Origin: an endosymbiont of Lamellibrachia barhami
GTDB taxonomy: Bacteria; Pseudomonadota; Gammaproteobacteria; Chromatiales; Chromatiaceae
Length of the DNA: 64,000 nucleotides
Reading direction: 5' to 3'
Assembly (NCBI RefSeq): GCF_011947365.2
Contig: NZ_JAAVSH020000001.1
Location: 3,179,598 to 3,243,597, forward strand
In this document: piece after piece, positions 1-9,182 of the stretch
Layout: each line of letters opens with the position of its first letter
How positions within the stretch are numbered: the stretch's first letter is position 1
The notes under the pieces: generated by a model
Database searches by the model: none
Told to the model about the DNA's origin: nothing
The model's input: only the letters and a program-made list of their open reading frames with translations
Program-made: the position numbers and the translations under genes

Positions 1-307
1 AGTTGAGGCCGTAGATATCGACCTTGTTCATGCGGCCGAGTTGAACCAGGGTTTCATGTTCCGCCCGGCAGGAGACACACCAGGTCGCCCAGACGTTGAG
101 CAGATAGACCTTGCCCAGCAGATCCTTGTTGGTGATCTGAGTCTCCGGCTGCTCCAGCAGGGGCAGCGAGAACTCGGGAACCGGCTTGCCGATCAGAGGA
201 GAGGGGATGGCTCTCGGATTGTAATTCTCATCCAGTCCCTTGAATAGAAAGGCTGCAATCACTGCAAAGATCGCCAAAGGTACGAGGAAACGCAGGTAAC
301 GGCTCAT
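1..307 (-). CDS. ccmG: CcmG/DsbE thioredoxin-like protein (partial)
   Basis: Periplasmic membrane-anchored thiol:disulfide oxidoreductase that keeps apocytochrome c or CcmH cysteines reduced for heme ligation. I translated the strand by hand: MSRYLRFLVPLAIF starts a single N-terminal membrane anchor, and further on comes WATWCVSCRAEHETL, the thioredoxin-like WCxxC active site (here WCVSC). The start codon overlaps the ccmF stop as ATGA. Only about 102 N-terminal residues are in the window; the C-terminal part and any ccmH/ccmI lie beyond the left edge. The forward ORF 41..247 is its shadow. Confidence 0.9.
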   Translation of the reverse strand, partial: MSRYLRFLVPLAIFAVIAAFLFKGLDENYNPRAIPSPLIGKPVPEFSLPLLEQPETQITNKDLLGKVYLLNVWATWCVSCRAEHETLVQLGRMNKVDIYGLN

Positions 308-2313
308 GAATGACTCTCCGCGGCGGCCGGGGTCGAACTCCCTGCCGTCAGGGTGGCAGTGGCACTGGCTCGTTTGCGGGCGGTGCGATAGCGTCTGTCC
401 GAGATGGCAAGCAGTCCGCCGAGGCCCATAAAGATCGCGGCTATCCAGATCCAGCGAATATAAGGTTTGTAGTAGAGGCGCATACTCCAGTCACCGCCAC
501 CCAGGGATTCACCGAGAGAGACATAGAGATCACGGGTCAGTCCCCAGTCGATCCCCGCTTCAGTCATGGGGCGAGTCTGCACAAAATAGGTGCGTTTTTC
601 CGGCTGCAGGATGGCGATCTGTTTGCCATCTTTAGATATCAGAAAACGTCCACGCTGGGCATTGTAGTTCGGTCCGGGAAACTCACTGACGCCCTCGAAC
701 TTGAACTCATAGCCGGCAATGTCTGCGGTATCACCGGGAGACATGCGGATGTCCTGCTCAATGCCGTAGTTGGAAACCATGGTAACGCCGACGATAAACA
801 TGGCCACACCCATATGGGCGAGAATCATGCCGTAGTAGCTGCGGCCTCCACCCGAGAGATCACGCAGGAAGCCGTTGAATCCTGCTTTGTGCTTGAGCCG
901 TTCTTTGACGTTAACCAGATGGGAGGTCACCACCCACATCGCCAGTCCCATGCCCAGGCCCACCATCAGGTTTCCACCGGAAAACAGGGGCAGCAGAGTG
1001 AGCAGGCCGAAGACCAGGCTGATGACAAACGCGACTTTCAACTGTTTGACCAGGAAAGCGACATCGGTGTGTTTCCAACGGGAGATCGATCCCACGCCCA
1101 TCAATAGCGCCAGAAAAGGCGTCAGCAGGACGAACATCTTGTTGAACCAGGGAAATCCGACGGAGATCTTGCCCCACTCCATGGCATCGTAGATCAGCGG
1201 CGCCAGGGTGCCGAGCAGGATCAGACCGGCCAGTACGGATAATAGTAAGTTGTTGCCCAACAGAAAGGTCTCACGGGAGATCAGGTCGAAGCGGCCACCG
1301 CCGGAGATATAGGGGGCACGCCATGCATAGAGTAAGAGGGAGCCACCGATCGCGACCAGCAGAAAGATCAGGATGAAGACGCCGCGCTCCGGATCTGATG
1401 CGAAGGAGTGGACGGAGGTCAATACGCCGGAGCGGACGAGAAAGGTGCCGAGCAGACTCAGGGAGAAGGCAAACAGCGCTAACAGCACGGTCCAGCTCTT
1501 GAAGGCGCCCCGTTTCTCGGTCACCGCCAGTGAGTGCATCAGGGCAGTGCCTATGAGCCATGGCATCAAAGAGGCATTTTCCACCGGATCCCAGAACCAC
1601 CAGCCACCCCAGCCCAGCTCATAGTAGGCCCACCAACTGCCCAGTGCGATACCCACGGTCAGAAAGACCCAGGCCACCGTGGTCCAAGGACGTGACCAGC
1701 GCGCCCAGGACGCGTCCAGCTTGCCGCCAAGGAGGGCGGCAATGGAGAAGGCAAACGCAACCGAGAAGCCGACATAACCCATGTATAGCAGCGGGGGGTG
1801 AATGGCCAATCCCGGATCCTGCAGCATGGGGTTGAGCTCACGGCCCTCAAATGGTACCGGAAAAGTGCGGTCGAAAGGGTTGGAGGTCAGCAGCAGGAAC
1901 AGCAGGAAACCGATGCTGATCATACCCATTACTGACAGTACGCGAGCAACGACGGGCAGCGGCAGGTTGCGGCTGAAAAGGGCGATGGCTGCGCTCCAGG
2001 CGGCAAGCAGAAAGGCCCACAACAACAGTGATCCTTCGTGAGCGCCCCATACAGCGGAGATCTTGTAGAGATCCGGCAGTTTGGTGTTGCCATGCTGAGC
2101 GACATAGATGACCGAGAAGTCGTTGGCCAAAAAGGCATTTGCCAAAACTATGGTTGAGAGGGTCAGGAAGAGCAGCTGGCCCCAGACCAATGGCCGTGAC
2201 AGGGCCATCCAGCTGTAGGTGTTCGTGTAGGAACCCGCCAACGGGACGATTGCCTGGATGATGGCAAGGCTGAGTGCCAGGATGAGCGCATAATGACCGA
2301 TTTCCGGGATCAT
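304..2313 (-). CDS. ccmF: Cytochrome c heme lyase subunit CcmF
   Basis: Integral membrane subunit of the system I heme ligation complex; it takes heme from holo-CcmE and attaches it to CxxCH motifs of apocytochromes on the periplasmic side. The protein is 669 aa, the usual family size, with many membrane segments and the tryptophan-rich WWD motif (WGGWWFWDPVENASLMPW) near residue 235. The start overlaps the ccmE stop by 4 bp and the end overlaps ccmG, so the genes are translationally coupled. The window encodes many c-type cytochromes that need it: NapB, NapC, the di-heme peroxidase and the octaheme protein. Confidence 0.97.
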   Translation of the reverse strand: MIPEIGHYALILALSLAIIQAIVPLAGSYTNTYSWMALSRPLVWGQLLFLTLSTIVLANAFLANDFSVIYVAQHGNTKLPDLYKISAVWGAHEGSLLLWAFLLAAWSAAIALFSRNLPLPVVARVLSVMGMISIGFLLFLLLTSNPFDRTFPVPFEGRELNPMLQDPGLAIHPPLLYMGYVGFSVAFAFSIAALLGGKLDASWARWSRPWTTVAWVFLTVGIALGSWWAYYELGWGGWWFWDPVENASLMPWLIGTALMHSLAVTEKRGAFKSWTVLLALFAFSLSLLGTFLVRSGVLTSVHSFASDPERGVFILIFLLVAIGGSLLLYAWRAPYISGGGRFDLISRETFLLGNNLLLSVLAGLILLGTLAPLIYDAMEWGKISVGFPWFNKMFVLLTPFLALLMGVGSISRWKHTDVAFLVKQLKVAFVISLVFGLLTLLPLFSGGNLMVGLGMGLAMWVVTSHLVNVKERLKHKAGFNGFLRDLSGGGRSYYGMILAHMGVAMFIVGVTMVSNYGIEQDIRMSPGDTADIAGYEFKFEGVSEFPGPNYNAQRGRFLISKDGKQIAILQPEKRTYFVQTRPMTEAGIDWGLTRDLYVSLGESLGGGDWSMRLYYKPYIRWIWIAAIFMGLGGLLAISDRRYRTARKRASATATLTAGSSTPAAAESHS

Positions 2314-2777
2314 TGGACACTCACCTGCTGCTGCCTCTCACTGACACCTTCATCGTGGGCCGTTTTCAGTGAGTCAGCCACTTCCGGCGGCATGTAGTTC
2401 TCATCATGTTTGGCCAATACTTCACTGGCGACGAAAATACCGCTTTCGTTCAACTGCCCCAGCGCGACGATGCCCTGGCCCTCGCGGAACAGGTCAGGCA
2501 GAATGCCGGTGTACTCCACGGTGACGGTCTCGGCGTTGTCCGTAACGTCAAAGGCCGTGGTAAGTCCGTCCGGTTTGCGCTTGACGCTGTTATTACTCAC
2601 CAGTCCGCCGACGCGGAAGGGGTGGCCTATGGGCGCCTTGCCCTCTGCTATTTCGGAAGGCGAAAAGAAAAACATCAGATTTTCATCGAAGGCGTTCAGA
2701 GCGAGCCAGGCAGCAACGCCGACACCGGCAACCATCATGCCAATCAGATAAAGGCGTTTTTTTCGGATAGGATTCAT
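2310..2777 (-). CDS. ccmE: Periplasmic heme chaperone CcmE
   Basis: Membrane-anchored heme chaperone that binds heme covalently through a histidine and passes it to CcmF. The 155-aa protein starts MNPIRKKRLYLIGMM with one N-terminal membrane segment, followed by the OB-fold domain. The heme-binding histidine is visible in LAKHDENYMPPEV near residue 124. It overlaps ccmF by 4 bp and ccmD by 4 bp. Confidence 0.97.
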   Translation of the reverse strand: MNPIRKKRLYLIGMMVAGVGVAAWLALNAFDENLMFFFSPSEIAEGKAPIGHPFRVGGLVSNNSVKRKPDGLTTAFDVTDNAETVTVEYTGILPDLFREGQGIVALGQLNESGIFVASEVLAKHDENYMPPEVADSLKTAHDEGVSERQQQVSVQ

Positions 2778-2941
2778 TTTTGCTCTCTCTTTTCGCGACG
2801 CAGTTTGCGGGCGATGTCAGTTAGGACTCGACGGCGCTGTAAAAGCGGGCTGACCCAGTTGGCAACGAGGATGACGAAAGCCAGTCCGTAAGACGGCCAT
2901 ACATACATCGCATAACCCCCCATATCCAGAAATTCGCTCAT
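2774..2941 (-). CDS. ccmD: Heme exporter protein CcmD (small membrane protein)
   Basis: This 55-aa ORF is missing from the ORF track because of its size. Hand translation gives MSEFLDMGGYAMYVWPSYG, then one membrane helix and a basic tail (RRRVLTDIARKLRREKRE). This matches CcmD, which stabilises CcmE with the CcmABC transporter and helps release holo-CcmE. Its start overlaps the ccmC stop (ATGA) and its stop overlaps the ccmE start, exactly filling the gap between them. Confidence 0.93.
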   Translation of the reverse strand: MSEFLDMGGYAMYVWPSYGLAFVILVANWVSPLLQRRRVLTDIARKLRREKREQK

Positions 2942-3690
2942 TTCATCTCCCCTTCAACCAGCTCGCGCACCCAGCGGGTATTGCGGTCACGCTCCAGTAC
3001 TTCAGCTCGTGCCCGCATTAAGACCACGGCACCGTAATAAAGTTTAAAAGAGATGCCCATCAACAAAAGTGGGATTAGCATGCTGGTCGACATGGCTTGC
3101 TTTCCGGTCACGGTCACGGATGAGGTCTGATGCAGCGTGTTCCACCACTCCACCGAGTAGTGGATGATCGGGATATTGACCACGCCCACCAGCGCCAGAA
3201 TAGAGATGGCTCGTGCAGCCACGCGTTTGTCCTCTATAGCGCTGTAGAGCGCGATGATGCCGAGGTAGAGGAACAGCAGCATTAGCTCAGATGTGAGACG
3301 TGCATCCCAGACCCACCAGGCCCCCCACATGGGTTTGCCCCACAATGAGCCGGTCACCAGTGCCAGAAAGGTAAAGGATGCCCCGACCGAGGCACTGCTG
3401 ATAATCGTGATCTCCGTGATTTTGATACGCCAGACCAAGCTGATCAGGCCGGCGACCGCCATCACGATATAGATGAACATCGACATCCAGGCCGCAGGTA
3501 CATGAATGTACATGATGCGGTAGCTATCACCCTGCTGATAGTCGGGCGGGGCAACGAACAGCCCGTAGTAGACGCCGGCGATCAGGGTGAGTAGAAAAGA
3601 GATCGCGAACCAGGGAATCATCTTGCCCGCGACATTGTAAAAGTAACGGGGCGAACCCATCTGATGGAAAAATCGAACTATCATAGTCAA
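2938..3690 (-). CDS. ccmC: Heme exporter/handling protein CcmC
   Basis: Integral membrane protein that presents heme to CcmE for covalent attachment. The 250-aa protein has about six membrane segments and the WWD signature WGAWWVWDARLTSELM around residue 125, flanked by conserved histidines. ATGA-type overlaps on both sides place it in the ccmABCDEFG transcript. Confidence 0.97.
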   Translation of the reverse strand: MTMIVRFFHQMGSPRYFYNVAGKMIPWFAISFLLTLIAGVYYGLFVAPPDYQQGDSYRIMYIHVPAAWMSMFIYIVMAVAGLISLVWRIKITEITIISSASVGASFTFLALVTGSLWGKPMWGAWWVWDARLTSELMLLFLYLGIIALYSAIEDKRVAARAISILALVGVVNIPIIHYSVEWWNTLHQTSSVTVTGKQAMSTSMLIPLLLMGISFKLYYGAVVLMRARAEVLERDRNTRWVRELVEGEMK

Positions 3691-4370
3691 CTTAAACTAA
3701 TTCTCAGAGAAGCGGCGGTGGCCAGAGGGGCCAGAACCAGGGAACCTATCAGCATTGCGGCAAGGAAAGAAATCTGCGCGCTGGTGGGAATCCCCACGAT
3801 GGAGGTCTTTACAGCATCGGTGGCAAAGATCAATACCGGGACATAGAGCGGCAGCACCAACAGCGAAAGAATGACGCCCCCACGGCGCAAGCCGACTGTC
3901 AATGCCACGCCGACCGAACCGATCAGGCTTAATACCGGTGTTCCGAGCACCAGCGTCAGCATCAGGGTCGGTATGGCGTCAGTGGGAACATTCAGCATCA
4001 TCGCCAGCAGAGGGGCGGCGATGAAAAGTGGCAGTCCGGTGATCATCCAGTGTGCCAAAATCTTTGCCAGGACCAGCACTGAGATTGGATGGGCACTGAG
4101 CATGAACTGCTCCAGGGTGCCATCATCAAAATCGGAGCGAAACATGGTGTCGAGGGAGAGTAGGGCGGCGAGCAGGGCCGCGACCCAGATAACGCCGGGG
4201 CCTACCGCCTGAATCAGTTTGGGATCGTTGCCTATACCCAGGGGGAACATGGCGGTGACCAGCACAAAAAACAGCAGCGGGTTGGCCAGTTCGGCTCGTC
4301 GCCGGTAGGCCAGAACCAGGTCCCTTTTGAGGAGCAGGGTGAATGCGCTGGTAAGAGAGAGCGTGCTCAT
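3687..4370 (-). CDS. ccmB: Heme exporter permease CcmB
   Basis: Membrane permease subunit of the CcmAB(C) ABC complex that uses ATP to release holo-CcmE. At 227 aa it has the family length. It carries the early motif KRDLVLAYRRRAELANPLLFF and about six hydrophobic segments. Four-base overlaps join it to ccmA upstream and ccmC downstream. Confidence 0.96.
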   Translation of the reverse strand: MSTLSLTSAFTLLLKRDLVLAYRRRAELANPLLFFVLVTAMFPLGIGNDPKLIQAVGPGVIWVAALLAALLSLDTMFRSDFDDGTLEQFMLSAHPISVLVLAKILAHWMITGLPLFIAAPLLAMMLNVPTDAIPTLMLTLVLGTPVLSLIGSVGVALTVGLRRGGVILSLLVLPLYVPVLIFATDAVKTSIVGIPTSAQISFLAAMLIGSLVLAPLATAASLRISLS

Positions 4371-5014
4371 CGTTCCGACAGATTGATCCGTACCAGTTTG
4401 ACATCTTCCTTGAAGCCAATACGGTGGTGAGTCGTCATGGCCGCCATGCCACCAGACTGCAGGTGCGCTTCAAAGAGCCGTTCCATGTGTTCTATGCCTT
4501 TTCTGTCCAGTGAGGTAAAGGGTTCATCCAGAATCCAGAACTTTGCATCGGTGACCAAAAGCCGGGCAATTGCCAGGCGCCGCTGCTGTCCTGCTGACAT
4601 GTTGCGGGTTAGCACGTCCTCAAAGCCGTAGAGTCCTACCTGATCCAGCGCCTCTTCCAGGGCGATCCCCTCTTTTGCCTTACCGAACCCGCGGGCCACC
4701 CGCAGGTTTTCCAAGGGGGTCAGATCGAGTTTGCTGCCGTCCTTGTGCCCGAGGTATGCGGTGTGTTCGTGATATTCAGGACCCAGCCTGAAGATATCTT
4801 CACCCTTCCAGAGCAGTTGTCCCGATTCCGGCAGCCGGATGCCGCACAAGATGCGCAGCAGGGATGTTTTGCCACTGCCGTTTCGCCCCTCGAGCACAAG
4901 CGCTTCGCCAGGGTTCACGGTGAAACACAGGCCCGAAAAGAGCACCCGGTCGTCACGGATGCACTCAAGGTCCTTGGCTTCAAATGTTGCAGTATCGGAA
5001 AGAGGTGAAGTCAC
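4367..5014 (-). CDS. ccmA: Heme exporter ATP-binding protein CcmA
   Basis: Cytoplasmic ABC ATPase of the CcmABCD complex. At 215 aa it shows Walker A GRNGSGKTSLLR near residue 38, the signature motif MSAGQQRRLAIARLL and Walker B FWILDEPFTSLD. It is the first gene of the minus-strand ccm run, so the operon promoter should lie in the AT-rich region to its right (5015 onward). Confidence 0.96.
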   Translation of the reverse strand: MTSPLSDTATFEAKDLECIRDDRVLFSGLCFTVNPGEALVLEGRNGSGKTSLLRILCGIRLPESGQLLWKGEDIFRLGPEYHEHTAYLGHKDGSKLDLTPLENLRVARGFGKAKEGIALEEALDQVGLYGFEDVLTRNMSAGQQRRLAIARLLVTDAKFWILDEPFTSLDRKGIEHMERLFEAHLQSGGMAAMTTHHRIGFKEDVKLVRINLSER

Positions 5015-5508
5015 GTTTTATATTTTGGGTGTGGTTCTGGAGGTGATCACACTATCTATATCAGCAGTTCAGAGTGCCGCAAGACGTTAATTTCAATAAG
5101 GCGCAACCATACCTGATACGAGGGGTGAATCACAAGAATTGTGCGGCGAGATTACCCGATTTTTTCGACCTGATCACGTTGTTTAGATCATGCTTATAAA
5201 GCATCCGTTCTATCCCTTGAAAATTGAGGGTAAGAGAATCGCTACAATTTTGTTTTATCGGTGAATAATACCGAAATATAGGTAGCTTTGCATATCAGCA
5301 AGTTGGCAACTGGTTGATTGTTTTAATAAAATATTCTAATAAACTTATCCATCATTGATAATTATCATTCCAAATCGATACCGGTATAAGGAAAATATTC
5401 ATGTACATTTTTTTGGCTGAACGATGACAGATCGCTTACTTGAACAATTGCGTTCAAGAGATGCTCGTGATTTCGACAGCCGACCATTGTTTACTTAAGG
5501 GTGACAAT
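5015..5508. promoter_or_regulatory. Divergent intergenic region between ccmA and the Crp/Fnr gene
   Basis: Nearly 500 bp without a supported gene, more AT-rich than its neighbours. It must hold the promoter for ccmABCDEFG (minus) and that of the Crp/Fnr gene (plus). Apart from the Fnr-like site listed separately I see only weak half-sites, such as a TTGATTGTTTTAA string near 5312. No RNA gene is evident. Confidence 0.6.
5355..5368. promoter_or_regulatory. Fnr-type (or Fur-like) palindrome upstream of the Crp/Fnr gene
   Basis: TTGATAATTATCAT matches the Fnr/Dnr consensus TTGAT-N4-ATCAA at 9 of 10 defined positions and lies about 140 bp before the chosen start of the regulator. The same bases also resemble part of a Fur box (GATAAT repeats), so the protein that binds is uncertain. 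Autoregulation or Fnr control is an inference. Confidence 0.45.
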
Positions 5509-6207
5509 ATGGATGTAGCGGTGCGTGAAATTCAGCTGGCGTCGTTTTTGGGTGATTGTCCACTTTTTAGGGGCATTACAGCTGAAGTGCTTGAATACCT
5601 GTCGAACAATGCACGAATTGTTTCAACAAAGCGCGGTGGGAGTATCGTAACCAGCAGAATGGAGCCTGTCGCCCTGTATCTCGTAATGCACGGCCAGGTC
5701 AAATTGAGCATCCTATCATCCAGCGGTTCCGAACGGGTTGTTAACATCCTTTCTCAGGGGGATTCCTTTGGAATTTCATCACTTTTTTCCGGCCAGCCGA
5801 TGACGATCTCCGCCTATGCGTTGAATCGCTGTGAAGTCGTCGAGCTGCACAAGGATGCGATTCTCAGCGCCGTTTATCGGTGGCCGGAGTTATCGGCAGC
5901 ACTGCTTCAGCATATGGGCGCTTGTCTCGATAATCTGTATGCCGACCTGGAGTCCTGCTGCCTAAAGTCGGCTACTCAGCGCGTTGCCGGTTATCTGTTG
6001 AAGATTGCGGGTGAGGATTTGTGCGGCGATAAACCGCAGGAAGTCGTACTACCCGTGAGTAAATCCATCGTGGCGTCCTCTCTCGATTTGACGCCGGAGA
6101 CCTTTTCCCGTGAGCTGCATCGGCTCTCGACCCGGAAACTAATCTCCGTCAAACACAAAAACATTCTGATTTCAGATATTTCCGGGCTGCAGATGCTTGC
6201 GGAGTAG
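5509..6207 (+). CDS. Crp/Fnr-family transcriptional regulator
   Basis: DNA-binding regulator with an N-terminal cyclic-nucleotide-type beta-roll (about residues 15-125) and a C-terminal winged helix-turn-helix (SKSIVASSLDLTPETFSRELHRL, near residues 185-207). The protein lacks the N-terminal cysteine cluster of oxygen-sensing Fnr, so a Dnr/NnrR-like or other ligand is more likely. I chose the ATG at 5509 (232 aa) over the tracked start at 5440 because AAGGGTG precedes it at good spacing and the protein then starts just before the sensory domain. Its position before narX/narL and nap suggests control of nitrate respiration; the effector is unknown. Confidence 0.85.
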   Translation: MDVAVREIQLASFLGDCPLFRGITAEVLEYLSNNARIVSTKRGGSIVTSRMEPVALYLVMHGQVKLSILSSSGSERVVNILSQGDSFGISSLFSGQPMTISAYALNRCEVVELHKDAILSAVYRWPELSAALLQHMGACLDNLYADLESCCLKSATQRVAGYLLKIAGEDLCGDKPQEVVLPVSKSIVASSLDLTPETFSRELHRLSTRKLISVKHKNILISDISGLQMLAE

Positions 6208-6323
6208 GTCGGTACTTCCAGTAGAAAAACCTGATTCTTTGTTGATCAGTCAAATAGGGATATCATTTGGAGTAGCCCGGCACCCTGATTGCCGCCAGTA
6301 CTCTCTCCGGTACAGCCTAACAA

Positions 6324-8271
6324 GTGAACCGTTCATTACTCCTTCGGTTTGGCATCGCCATGATGACCATTTTGGGTCTGGCGGTCATCAGTATGCTGAT
6401 TTCGGTCTTCGTGGCAGAGACTACAGAGGGATTTGCCGCCGCCATCAATCAGGCCGGCACCCTGCGCATGCAATCCTATCGCATAGCCAGCAGTCTGGTT
6501 CACGGCCCCTCAGATGATACGGAAAAATCGGTTTCGACAACCGGGAATCTGATCACCGAGTTCGAAGAGCGGTTATTCAGCCCCCCGCATCCACAATGTT
6601 CTGGAGAAAGGGCCCAGCAAACGGGTACAGGCGGCCTATCAGGCGGTGGCAAGTCAGTGGCAGACTGACATCTTCCCCCATCTTCGCGTCTACCTGGAGT
6701 TGCTTGCACTCAATTCGGATTTTTCTGATATTCGGCACGAGGTCACCAGGCAACAGCTGTACTTCCTTTCGAATGTGGATGGATTTGTGAAACGCATCCA
6801 CCATTTCGTGAAAGTGCTTGAACTTGATGCTGAGGAGAAAAATTCTCAGTTACGCATCATCCAGATTTTCTCACTAATTCTGATTCTCCTTGTGGCGTTG
6901 GTCAGTCTCTTTCTGTTGCACATCAATGTGTTGAGGCCGCTCCGCGATCTGCTGGCCTGTGCGCGGGCGGCTCGACATGGGGACTTTACGGTTAGAAGCA
7001 GATACCTCAGCGAAGACGAACTAGGCCAACTTGGTCATGCGTTCAACGTAATGGCGGAGGATCTGTCGAAGATCTATTCGGATCTGGAGACGCGCGTTCA
7101 AGAACAGACTGCACATCTGGAACGAAGCAACCGTTCTCTGGAGCTGCTTTACAAGACAACCAGGAGGTTGAACGATTCATCCCTGGAAAGTGAGGTGCAG
7201 GTAGCGCTCATTCACGACATTGAGGATCTGATCGGGGTCAATAGCGGCACGATCTGTCTGGGCAGATCCGGTGACGAGAGTGGCTACCAGTTGGCCTCGA
7301 CAAATTCGCTCAACAACCGGCGGCAGGCAGATCTGCTGGGCAATTGCCAGCGATGCATCAGAGATGGCACCACTCACACCTTCGGCGCCGACACTATCGA
7401 TGGCAAAAGGGTCAATGTGTTTTCCACTCCGATCCGTGATCAAGCAGAACAGTTTGGCATACTCCTGGTTGAATTTTCCGAGAAAAAGGTGCTTGAAGAG
7501 TGGCAGCAGCGCCTGTTGGAAACCGTGGCCAGCCACATTGCCTTGTCTATCAATGTGGCTCAGCGAGCATCACAAAGCCGGATGCTGTCACTCATGGAGG
7601 AACGCAGTGTGATTGCCCGGGAGCTACACGATTCGATTGCCCAATCTCTCTCCTACCTCAAAATACAGGTCAGCCGTCTGGAAAAGAGTGTCTCCGAAGA
7701 GCATGACCAAGAGAGTATTCTCTCCATCACACAAGTCCTGCGCTCGGCGCTCAATGGTGCCTATCGGCAGCTGCGGGAATTGCTGACTTCATTTCGGTTA
7801 CGGGTCAATGAAGCAGGACTCGTCGCCACGCTGGAAAATACCGTCCGTGAATATGCCGACAGAAGCGGCATCCGGATTGAACTCGTCGACCGGATCGCAA
7901 ACTGCAGATTCAGTCCCAACGCGGAGATTCATGTCATACAAATCATACGCGAAGCACTCTCAAACGTAATCAGACATGCCAGCGCAACAACCGTTCAAGT
8001 GCTGCTTGAGTGCCAGACCGATGGCGTTGTCAGAGTTCGGGTCGAAGATGACGGTATTGGCATCACCGGTGAAAACGGCGATATGATGCAGCATTATGGC
8101 CTGACGATCATGACAGAACGCGCCGCATGGCTGGGTGGTGAACTATCGATCACAGAGACGGATACCGGCGGGACTAGAATCGAGTTGACATTCAGCATTT
8201 CTGGTAGCGACCATACCTTATCCCATGAAAATCTCCTTCAGAAGATGAATAATGCCCGAAACAAAGCTTAG
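6324..8271 (+). pseudogene. narX: NarX-type nitrate/nitrite sensor histidine kinase, frameshifted
   Basis: Membrane sensor kinase for nitrate/nitrite. From a GTG at 6324 the first frame encodes a membrane helix and the P-box AINQAGTLRMQSYRI (residues 40-53), the nitrate-binding signature of NarX/NarQ. At a run of six C (6581-6586) the frame shifts: removing one C joins codon 87 to the long ORF ending at 8271 and restores about 648 aa. The second part holds TM2 (near 6870-6925), HAMP, a GAF-like region, HisKA_3 with RELHDSIAQSLSYLK and the ATPase domain (EDDGIGI). It overlaps the response regulator by 20 bp. A sequencing error, a real null allele and a phase-variable tract are all possible. 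Confidence 0.85.
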
Positions 8272-8896
8272 TACTGTACTTGCCATTGACGATCATCCTC
8301 TGTTCAGGAAGGGCGTGGCAGACCTGATAGATATGGAGGAATCTCTGATGCTCGCAGGTGAAGCCGCAAATGGACTCGATGGTCTGGCGCTTGCAAAGCG
8401 TATCAATCCGGACTTGATCCTGTTGGATATCAATATGAAGGGAATGAACGGAATCGAAACCCTGCGGGCGATCAAAAAAGAAAATCTCGACGCACGAATC
8501 CTGATGCTTACGGTTTCTGATAATGAAGAGGATGTCATTGCCGCACTACGCCAAGGTGCGGACGGTTATCTGTTAAAAGATATGGAGCCCGAGGATATAC
8601 TCAGATCGCTCCGTAGAGCGGTCAAAGGGGAAATGGTCATCAGTGAGCAACTGACCCGGTTACTTGCCCAAGCGCTTCGTGAAGAGGAAAAATCGCCACA
8701 ATCAGTGGTTCTGGCAGGGCTGACCACCCGTGAACGGGAAATTCTGGATCAGATTGCTTGTGGCAGGAGTAACAAATTAATCGCCCAGGTGCTGGATATT
8801 TCCCAGGGAACGGTTAAGGTCCACGTTAAACATCTGCTGAAAAAACTCAATCTGCATTCACGGGTCGAGGCAGCAGTATGGGCGTTAAAAAAGTAG
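8252..8896 (+). CDS. narL: NarL/NarP-family response regulator
   Basis: Two-component response regulator of 214 aa. The receiver domain has the acidic pocket AIDDHPLFRKG, the phospho-acceptor Asp59 in LLDINMKGMNG and the conserved LLKDM lysine. The LuxR/NarL-type helix-turn-helix is LTTREREILDQIACG...GTVKVHVKHLLKKL near residues 148-198. The gene overlaps the narX reading frame by 20 bp, so they form a cognate pair. The likely targets are TACYYMT heptamers, one pair of which lies upstream of napF. I cannot separate NarL from NarP by sequence reading alone. Confidence 0.9.
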   Translation: MPETKLSTVLAIDDHPLFRKGVADLIDMEESLMLAGEAANGLDGLALAKRINPDLILLDINMKGMNGIETLRAIKKENLDARILMLTVSDNEEDVIAALRQGADGYLLKDMEPEDILRSLRRAVKGEMVISEQLTRLLAQALREEEKSPQSVVLAGLTTREREILDQIACGRSNKLIAQVLDISQGTVKVHVKHLLKKLNLHSRVEAAVWALKK

Positions 8897-9021
8897 TTAA
8901 CCGCGTTGCTTGCCCATCGTTATTCCTAAGATCTCGGCAGCCCGCCATTGAACGTTTACATAACTAAGGTTAATCTCCCTTTTCTATAGGGTAAACATTA
9001 ATCTACCTCAGAGAGGCCTTA

Positions 9022-9037
9022 TACCAATTATTAGGTA
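9022..9037. promoter_or_regulatory. NarL/NarP 7-2-7 heptamer site upstream of napF
   Basis: TACCAAT-TA-TTAGGTA is an inverted pair of heptamers with 2-bp spacing. It fits TACYYMT-N2-AKRRGTA at nearly every position; the third Y (A here) and the first base of the right half deviate. The 7-2-7 layout is the arrangement recognised by NarP and NarL in enterobacteria. With the matching regulator gene 125 bp upstream, it is the likely nitrate-response site for nap. Confidence 0.6.
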
Positions 9038-9108
9038 TACGCGAGTAACTATTAAATGGTAATTGGTTGAATAATTTAAAGAAAGTTGGCGCCCTGTTTT
9101 CCAATCCC

Positions 9109-9122
9109 TTGACCAGCGTCAA
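9109..9122. promoter_or_regulatory. Fnr/Dnr-type palindrome in the nap promoter
   Basis: TTGAC-CAGC-GTCAA is a perfect 5-4-5 inverted repeat of the Fnr/Dnr type. If it is a class II activator site centred near -41.5, transcription would begin near 9157 with CAGAAT (9145-9150) as the -10 element. That would exclude the tracked napF start at 9141 and favour the GTG at 9183. Confidence 0.65.
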
Positions 9123-9182
9123 TGATGTTGCCAGGCGCTAGTGACAGAATCTCGCAAGGTTCTAATAAAACACCATTTGATA

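Noticed and set aside
310-1107. 265-aa forward ORF opposite ccmF
   Set aside because: It is the mirror of the well-supported ccmF gene, has no family features and its composition is that of a shadow frame.
6242-6253. TTGATCAGTCAA as an Fnr box upstream of narX
   Set aside because: The two half-sites are separated by 2 bp instead of 4, so it does not fit the Fnr/Dnr spacing.
6197-6517. 106-aa ORF overlapping the narX start
   Set aside because: It overlaps the P-box region in another frame and has no domain; the narX frame is clearly the real one.
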